Assembly: GCF_963678635.1 (NCBI RefSeq)
Contig: NC_087065.1
Span: 19,295,623 to 19,359,622 of the forward strand
Origin: Symsagittifera roscoffensis
Lineage: Eukaryota; Xenacoelomorpha; Acoela; Convolutidae
Length of the DNA stretch: 64,000 nucleotides
Direction: 5' to 3'
Position 1 is the stretch's first letter; each line of letters starts with the position of its first letter. Shown here piece by piece: positions 56,551 to 64,000 of the stretch. Made by a program: the position numbers and the translations under genes. The notes beneath the pieces are model-generated. The model ran no database searches. It was not told where the DNA came from and saw nothing but the letters and a program-made list of their open reading frames with translations.

Positions 56551-58261
56551 AAATGCATGCTAATTTGAAAAAGAGTTAATCCATCATCTGTGAAGACTTT
56601 TTCTTGTTCCGTTCCGAATAACGTCCGAATACTTTTCAAATGATTGAAAAAATCTGTCACCGCTAAAATATCTTCTTAATTTTGAGGGAAAGACAACAAT
56701 ATAGCTATTGAATGGCGGTTTAAGGAATCTCGTCAAAAAATGTTAGTTTAAAAGTCGAATGTTGTCCGGAGAAAAAATCTACCCCGAGCACAAACATTTC
56801 GACACTTTCTTCGAAAGTCGGAAAAATTAACATTTGTGGGCTAATAAGAAATGGCTCAGTCTATAGTGTGAGTTGATCGCAAAAATTGTGCGTATTATTT
56901 TGTTGCAGGCATTCAACAGGACCGAAGTACAACAGTGCAAAAATGTGTTCAACAGCTCCGAAAATTTGATAATCTTTGAAAATATTGAGTTCTGTTCTCT
57001 TTGTGAATTGCTAATAATTTTGTGCTAATGTGTTTGTTTTGGAGCAAAACCGAGAAACATTTTTTTCTTTTTTGCTGAGTTAATTATTTGACCAGAAAAA
57101 ATATGACGCCGCGCTTGGGAAAATTTTGTTTGTGTAACAAGCGGCATCAACTAAAAATTTTTTTTTGGTTTCTTAAGTTTTCCGTGAAACTGAATATCAT
57201 CACTTGTCAGTGATTTGGGATGAATAAAAACAGTAGTCAATATATTTTTGGGAGTGCTTAACATAATTTTGATTTTCGGCACTGATGTATTGCCCCCCTC
57301 CAACAAGTCTTATTCAAGAAGAGATTATTGAAAATGTTATACTGCATCAATTTCGAGCGAGTGAACAAAACTTTATTTAAAACTAGAAACTATTTTAGAG
57401 CTCAAGACGTCAATAATTTCTAAGTTCCAATTTTCTCGAAAACCAGTGCAAGAAGCAAAGGAGAATTTTCTACGTCTAGAGATTGTTCGTCTGTGTGCGA
57501 TGTCAATGTTTACGTTTCGATGTGTCTAGCGAACGATATTTTTGATGTAAGCGTCTGCTGCAAAGAAAAGCGCCATTTTGGATGTCACTATTTCGCATGC
57601 TTTTTGCAGAAACAAACGCTGTAAAGAAGACTAGTTTTGTCGGTAGTATTCTGTCTAGCAGAAGGTGGCTTCACATCATAGACGAATACTAGGATCAAAG
57701 AAAAACATCAATAATGACCACTCATGTAATCCTTAAATATCTTTGAACAGAAACCAGTTATATGATAAACACGCGGCATCTTTTGTAATTAGTTAACCTT
57801 TGATCTGCCTGGCTTCTTCGTGCTTACGTCTGCCATGATACTTTTTTAATCAAATACAAAAGATTGTAATACTGTTCATTATCCATTATACTCCTTAAAA
57901 TACATTGCATTTTTGGTGATCATCTTTGATTTCTTTATCCCAGTACTAGTTGATAACCTTTTTAAAACCATTTAGGTGAACATTGCAACTTCTTTTCATT
58001 TTTTTATTCTAATTTTTTTTTCGAAAAAGAAAGCATGAAAACGTGCGATATCATGAAACACGGAAAATTGGCGAAGTAACAAAAATTGCAATTGGAAACA
58101 GGTCTGGCTTCCCTATAACGCTGAACCGGATCTTGTTAACTACTTTCCCCCTTTTGGACCTTGTTGACTATCCCCCCCCCTATGCATGTGATTTTTTGAC
58201 ATACATTTCTCTATAAAATATGCATTTCAAAAATGTCGAAAAATTAATTGCCCGCATCCAA
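56551..58261. other. Gene-free stretch
   Basis: No supportable exon or full repeat. A doubled CTTGTT(A/G)ACTA..CCCCC phrase lies near 58133-58180. Confidence 0.4.
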
Positions 58262-58815
58262 GTTTGGGCGTAAGTAATCGATTATAACGGATGATTATGA
58301 TAATTTTTTGACAATTTTAATTGATTATAATAACCAAAATTAGGTGTTTGAAAGATTTATAATTGATTATAATCGTGATATTTTCCAAGAGATTATAATC
58401 TCTTATAATCGATTATAATTGATTATAGTTCTTACAAAAAACCCTTAAAATCAATTATAATCGATTATAATTGATCATAATCTCTTATTTTGCCAAAATT
58501 TTGTCAATTCAAAACTATTTTTGAACTATATCTTATGGATTATTATTTTTGTGTCAATAAGAAAATCTCTAAAAGAGAGATCTCTTGAATACTTTGGTTC
58601 ATCTGAACACAAAGTTTTACCACGAAACAAAAGTTTCAAAGAGATCCTTTCATATGAGTGGAAAGGTTCGCGCGGTAAATGAAAAATAAATCTTCCGAAT
58701 CAATCACGAAACTAAATTAATTTGCTGATGTTTTGGTGTTTAAAAAAGCTTAAATTTTACATCACAAAACAACTCTGATGGGTAAGGAATGAAAAAAAAA
58801 ATTTAAGTTAATTTG
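58262..58815. repeat. ATAATCG-type array plus shared module
   Basis: 58262-58500 consists of words such as GATTATAATCGATTATAA in several variants. 58555-58815 is the second copy of the 41590-41890 module (ACTTTGGTTCATCTGAACAC, AAAGAGATCC, GGTAAATGAAA, TCACGAAACTAAA). The same neighbours in both places show that array and module belong to one repeat family. Confidence 0.65.
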
Positions 58816-59214
58816 AAAACTTTTGAAATATTTTTCAGTTTTTAGTTGAAACTGGCCGGAACTGGCTCTCAGAATGGCAAAAAGTTTTCGCGGAGTTTTG
58901 ATTTTCAAAAAGGGGCCGGACTGGCACTAAGCATGGTTAATCGTTTTCAGTCCTCACGGCAATTATTGATTTGGAATCAAGGGCCGGGACTGGCTCTCAG
59001 CCTGTTAAATGACTTTGGTTTTTCTCGCAAATCACTAAATTGAAAAAGAAGGCCGGGATTGACAATCAGCATGGTAACCTTTATTCGGTCTTCCCGGAAA
59101 TTATTCATTTGCAATGAGTGGCCGGGATTGGCACTCAGCATGGTGAACTGTTTTCAGTCCTTTCGAAAGAAGTTGATTTGGAAAAAAACGCCTAAAAATT
59201 CTTGACTGGCTCTC

Positions 59215-61681
59215 GGCTCAATGAATGATTTTCGGCCTCCGAAAGTTAATTAATTCAATTAAATGGCCGGGATTGGCACTCAGTATTAGAAATAGTTATT
59301 GGTCTTCTTGTTAATTGTTTGTTTAAAAATGACCCCGAGACTGGAAATTAGCATGGCAAAATGACTTCGGTTTTTTTCGGAAGTAAATTATCTGAAAAAA
59401 GTGGCCGGGAAAAAATAATTTTCAAATTTCTCGGAATTTTTTTTCATTTGAAACAAATGGCCGGTACTGGCGCTCAGCATGGCAAATAATTTTTGGTCTG
59501 GGAGGGTTTTTCAAATTGAAATAATTATTTGAGACTAGCACTCAGCGTGGTACGTTTTTTTTTTAAATTTTCAATGAGTTTTTCTGATTGAAAAGATAGG
59601 CCAAAACAGGCAGTCATCATGGCAAATAGTTTTCAGACTTAGCAGAATTTTTTTATTCTTAGTAAGTGACCGGGACTGGAACTTAGCACTACATATTATT
59701 TTCAGTCTTATCAAAATTTATTTGTTTCAAAATATTGGCCAAGGATTGTCACTCAGCATGACGAAATTTTTTCGGTCGTCTCGGATACTTTTGATTCAAT
59801 ATAAGCTGCCTGGACTTGCCCTCAGCATAGCGAATGCTTTTTGATCTTCTCTGAATGTTTTTGGTGAAAATGAAAGGAAAAGACGGTTGATTAGCATAAC
59901 AAAATGCTTGCCGTTTTTTGAGAAAATTTTTAGTTGAAACTGGCCGGGACTGGCTCTCAGAATGGCGTAAAAGTTTTCGCGAAGTTGTGATTTTAAAAAA
60001 GTGGAAGGAACTGGCACTAAGCATGGCAGGTACTTTCGTTCTTCTCGGAATTTATTTATTTGCAATTACTTTCCCGGACTAGCACTTAGCTTGGCGAATC
60101 GTTAATGGTCCTCACGGAAATTAATGGTTTGGAATCAAGGGCCGGGACTGGCTCTCAGCATATTAAAAAAATTTCGGTTCTTTCTGAACTTGTTAAAGTG
60201 AAAAAGAGGGCCGACACTGGCACTCATCATGTTAACTATTTTTCGGTCTTCTCGGAAACAATTTAATTTCAATGAGTGAATGCAATTTTCAATGCATTGG
60301 CAGGCTTGCAGCATGGTAAAGGAGTTTCAATTTTTCGGTAATACTAAGCATGTCAATTTAAATTATCCGGACAAAACGAACAAAATTTGAAATTTCGAAC
60401 ACGTTTTTCTCGAATTGGGTTGAGTTTAGACAAAAAGTGAACCAAACAAAATTAGCTTGTAATTTCATCAGAATTGGTATGGTGCATTTTCTTCTCCGAA
60501 ATTGTCAACCAAACATTAACCCTAACATGGGTCACTTTGGGTTTTTCTAATTAATCAGAAACTGCGCTGAAATTACTTTGTTAATTGATGGGATAATTGT
60601 ATCACAAGAAATCTCTTAAACATCCCAACAAAGTTCTACGAGGGTTGAATCTTCAAAAACCCGTATAAGAGAAAATTTTTTTACTTGATAACCAAGAACA
60701 GTGCTTTTTATTATATAAAATCCAAAATCTTTGTTCAAAAACAAATTTTAAACAGTTTAGTCAAGTTTTTGGAATTTAACTCTAGTAGAAATTTGAGGCT
60801 TCTCTTGATATAATTATCCCATCAATTAACAAAATAGTTTCAGCGTAGTTTCTGATTAATTAGAAAAACCCAAAGTGAACCATTTTTAGGGTTAGATTTT
60901 GGTTGAGAGTTTCGGAGAAGAAAGTGCACCATACTATTTCTGATGAAATTCTCAGCAACTTTTGTTCTGTTCACTTTTTGTCTAATCTTTACCCAATTCG
61001 AGTAAAACGCGGATAATTTAAATCAGCACTTTGAGTCGTTTGAAATAAATGACTGGGACTGACACTCGGCATGGCAAATGGGTTTCGTTTTTATGCTATT
61101 TTTTTCTAAACTAAAGGCCAAGACTGGCAATTAGCAAGGCAAATAATTTTCGATTTTTTTTGGAATTTAGATACTTGAAACAAGTGGCCGGGACTAGCTC
61201 TCGGAATAGCAATTTGTCTTCGGTCTTCTCGGAAAACATTTCTTTGCATTAAGTGACCGGGATTGGCATTCTGTATGACTAGTGTTTTTCGGTCTACTCG
61301 GACTTCATTTGTTTGCGATAAGTAGCCGGGCTCAGCACTCAGATGGCGAATCAATTTTGGTCTTCTCGGAATTTATTGATTTGGAATCGATAGCCGGAAC
61401 TGGCTCTCAGCATGGTAAATGACTTAAGGTTTTCTCTGAAACAGTTTACTTGCAATGAGTGGCTGGGACTAGAGTGGCTCGCAGCATGAGTGGCTCGCAG
61501 CATGGTAAAGGAGCTTCAATCAACTCGGTAATAATACATTTGAAACAAATGGCTAAGAGTGGCACTCAGCATGGCAAATGGTTTCCGTTTTTATTGGAAA
61601 TTTTTTGAAACAAAACCAAAACTGGCAGTTAGCAAATCAGAAAAATTTCGAGCTTTTTGAAATTGACTATTTGCATTAAGT
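59215..61681 (+). repeat. Satellite super-repeat, copy 1
   Basis: 2,467 bases, from GGCTCAATGAATGATTTTCG to the base before the same text at 61682. It contains many 68-bp units plus one foldback element. Relative to copy 2 it lacks one 68-bp unit (at about 59335, where copy 2 has 61806-61873) and 32 bases in the right arm of the foldback element (after 61010). Confidence 0.92.
60355..61023. mobile_element. Long-TIR foldback element inside the satellite, copy 1
   Basis: The left arm begins AATTTAAATTATCCGGACAA and the right arm ends with the inverse, GGATAATTTAAATC. Arms of about 265 bases remain alignable throughout (for example CTCGAATTGGGT / ACCCAATTCGAG, GACAAAAAGTGAAC / GTTCACTTTTTGTC, TTAATTGATGGGATAATT / AATTATCCCATCAATTAA). 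They enclose a core of roughly 170 bases. No open frame. The right arm lacks 32 bases present in the second copy. It interrupts the 68-bp array, so it was inserted into the satellite and was later duplicated with it. Confidence 0.8.
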
Positions 61682-64000
61682 GGCTCAATGAATGATTTTC
61701 GGCCTCCGAAAGTTAATTAATTCAATTAAATGGCCGGGATTGGCACTCAGTATTAGAAATAGTTATTGGTCTTCTTGTTAATTGTTTGTTTAAAAATGAC
61801 CCCGACTGGCAGTCAGCATGGCATGTGCTTCTCGATTTTCACAAATTTTTTTAATTTGAAATTGTAGGCCAAGACTGGAAATTAGCATGGCAAAATGACT
61901 TCGGTTTTTTTCGGAAGTAAATTATCTGAAAAAAGTGGCCGGGAAAAAATGATTTTCAAATTTCTCGGAATTTTTTTTCATTTGAAACAAATGGCCGGTA
62001 CTGGCGCTCAGCATGGCAAATAATTTTTGGTCTGGGAGGGTTTTTCAAATTGAAATAATTATTTGAGACTAGCACTCAGCGTGGTACGTTTTTTTTTAAA
62101 AATTTTCAATGAGTTTTTCTGATTGAAAAGATAGGCCAAAACAGGCAGTCATCATGGCAAATAGTTTTCAGACTTAGCAGAATTTTTTTATTCTTAGTAA
62201 GTGACCGGGACTGGAACTTAGCACTACATATTATTTTCAGTCTTATCAAAATTTATTTGTTTCAAAATATTGGCCAAGGATTGTCACTCAGCATGACGAA
62301 ATTTTTTCGGTCGTCTCGGATACTTTTGATTCAATATAAGCTGCCTGGACTTGCCCTCAGCATAGCGAATGCTTTTTGATCTTCTCTGAATGTTTTTGGT
62401 GAAAATGAAAGGAAAAGACGGTTGATTAGCATAACAAAATGCTTGCCGTTTTTTGAGAAAATTTTTAGTTGAAACTGGCCGGGACTGGCTCTCAGAATGG
62501 CGTAAAAGTTTTCGCGAAGTTGTGATTTTAAAAAAGTGGAAGGAACTGGCACTAAGCATGGCAGGTACTTTCGTTCTTCTCGGAATTTATTTATTTGCAA
62601 TTACTTTCCCGGACTAGCACTTAGCTTGGCGAATCGTTAATGGTCCTCACGGAAATTAATGGTTTGGAATCAAGGGCCGGGACTGGCTCTCAGCATAGTA
62701 AAAAAATTTCGGTTCTTTCTGAACTTGTTAAAGTGAAAAAGAGGGCCGACACTGGCACTCATCATGTTAACTATTTTTCGGTCTTCTCGGAAACAATTTA
62801 ATTTCAATGAGTGAATGCAATTTTCAATGCATTGGCAGGCTTGCAGCATGGTAAAGGAGTTTCAATTTTTCGGTAATACTAAGCATGTCAATTTAAATTA
62901 TCCGGACAAAACGAACAAAATTTGAAATTTCGAACACGTTTTTCTCGAATTGGGTTGAGTTTAGACAAAAAGTGAACCAAACAAAATTAGCTTGTAATTT
63001 CATCAGAATTGGTATGGTGCATTTTCTTCTCCGAAATTGTCAACCAAACATTAACCCTAACATGGGTCACTTTGGGTTTTTCTAATTAATCAGAAACTGC
63101 GCTGAAATTACTTTGTTAATTGATGGGATAATTGTATCACAAGAAATCTCTTAAACATCCCAACAAAGTTCTACGAGGGTTGAATCTTCAAAAACCCGTA
63201 TAAGAGAAAATTTTTTTACTTGATAACCAAGAACAGTGCTTTTTATTATATAAAATCCAAAATCTTTGTTCAAAAACAAATTTTAAACAGTTTAGTCAAG
63301 TTTTTGGAATTTAACTCTAGTAGAAATTTGAGGCTTCTCTTGATATAATTATCCCATCAATTAACAAAATAGTTTCAGCGTAGTTTCTGATTAATTAGAA
63401 AAACTCAAAGTGAACCATTTTTAGGGTTAGATTTTGGTTGAGAGTTTCGGAGAAGAAAGTGCACCATACTATTTCTGATGAAATTCTCAGCAACTTTTGT
63501 TCTGTTCACTTTTTGTCTAATCTTTACCCAATTCGAGTAAAACGCGTTTGAAATTTCAAGTTTTGTTCGTTTTGCCCGGATAATTTAAATCAGCACTTTG
63601 AGTCGTTTGAAATAAATGGCTGGGACTGACACTCGGCATGGCAAATGGGTTTCGTTTTTATGCTATTTTTTTCTAAACTAAAGGCCAAGACTGGCAATTA
63701 GCAAAGCAAATAATTTTCGATTTTTTTTGGAATTTAGATACTTGAAACAAGTGGCCGGGACTAGCTCTCGGAATAGCAATTTGTCTTCGGTCTTCTCGGA
63801 AAACATTTCTTTGCATTAAGTGACCGGGATTGGCATTCTGTATGACTAGTGTTTTTCGGTCTACTCGGACTTCATTTGTTTGCGATAAGTAGCCGGGCTC
63901 AGCACTCAGATGGCGAATCAATTTTGGTCTTCTCGGAATTTATTGATTTGGAATCAATAGCCGGAACTGGCTCTCAGCATGGTAAATGACTTAAGGTTTT
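61682..64000 (+). repeat. Satellite super-repeat, copy 2 (runs off the window)
   Basis: It repeats copy 1 head to tail. Offsets to copy 1 are 2,467, then 2,535, then 2,567 as the two indels are passed. By eye I noticed only about ten single-base differences in over 2.2 kb, far fewer than between neighbouring 68-bp units, so the duplication is recent or the copies are being homogenised. Confidence 0.92.
62890..63591. mobile_element. Long-TIR foldback element inside the satellite, copy 2
   Basis: Same element, more complete: the right arm retains GTTTGAAATTTC and GTTCGTTTTGCCCGG, the inverse of CCGGACAAAACGAAC in the left arm. About 702 bases in all. It is a non-autonomous DNA element in the broad sense (MITE/foldback); no transposase signature and no certain target duplication is visible. 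Confidence 0.8.

Larger units (their letters stand above)
58841..64000. repeat. Satellite with period about 68 bp
   Basis: Units follow the pattern GGCCGGGACTGGCACTCAGC, then ATGGCAAATGATTTTCGGTC, then TTCTCGGAAATTATTTATTT and a GAAA.AAGT joint. Successive GGCCGG marks at 58854, 58915, 58982, 59051 and 59119 give a period of 60-70 bases. Units are strongly diverged from one another, yet the 2.5-kb super-repeat (see separate entries) is nearly identical between its copies. Open frames on the minus strand here arise from the repeat. The array runs off the window. Confidence 0.9.

Noticed and set aside
59749-63921. Minus-strand open frames repeated at 59749/62284, 59796/62331 and 61106/63673
   Set aside because: They lie wholly in the 68-bp satellite and are duplicated with it. 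Their Ser/Arg-rich repeating sequence follows from the repeat; there is no domain, splice context or start evidence.

Overview
This is an A+T-rich animal nuclear window. It has spliced protein genes with GT..AG introns, large intergenic spaces, several non-autonomous DNA-transposon (MITE) families, and satellite DNA. The gene set (BAF60/SMARCD, SSNA1, an ATOH8/net bHLH factor, an InaF-motif membrane protein, and the alpha subunit of collagen prolyl 4-hydroxylase) is metazoan and probably bilaterian. I cannot name the species. Splice acceptors directly in front of several start codons would fit a lineage that uses 5'-UTR introns or spliced-leader trans-splicing, but the sequence alone does not prove either.

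Layout: 0.2-1.65 kb holds an intronless BAF60 (SWI/SNF subunit). 3.5-4.3 kb is a repeat with a tRNA-like module, directly followed by two-exon SSNA1 (4.39-5.53 kb). 8.86-10.78 kb is a four-exon ATOH8/net-type bHLH gene. 12.0-24.6 kb carries no gene I can support, only MITE family A copies, two large repeat units and small dispersed repeats. 25-29.2 kb is a nest of local duplications that contains a decayed copy (27.01-27.26 kb) and an intact copy (28.94-29.20 kb) of an InaF-motif gene. 34.1-35.7 kb has a 22-bp minisatellite and the 3' end of an unrecognised serine-rich protein gene. 37-43.4 kb is rich in MITE family B, three copies of which have exact 8-bp target duplications. 39.77-49.63 kb is an almost complete prolyl 4-hydroxylase alpha gene. 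50.8-58.5 kb holds ATAATCGATTATAAT-type arrays, more MITEs, a 200-N assembly gap and an inverted-repeat element bounded by CCCGGGTTGAC. 58.84 kb to the end is a 68-bp-period satellite in which a unit of about 2.5 kb, including a long-TIR foldback element, is duplicated head to tail almost without change.

All genes found are on the plus strand but are far apart and functionally unrelated: chromatin remodelling, centriole/cilium biology, transcription, membrane, and collagen maturation. They do not look like an operon or one system. The unusual content is the repeat biology: the MITE families with readable target duplications, the foldback element inside a higher-order satellite repeat, and the duplicated and decayed InaF gene.
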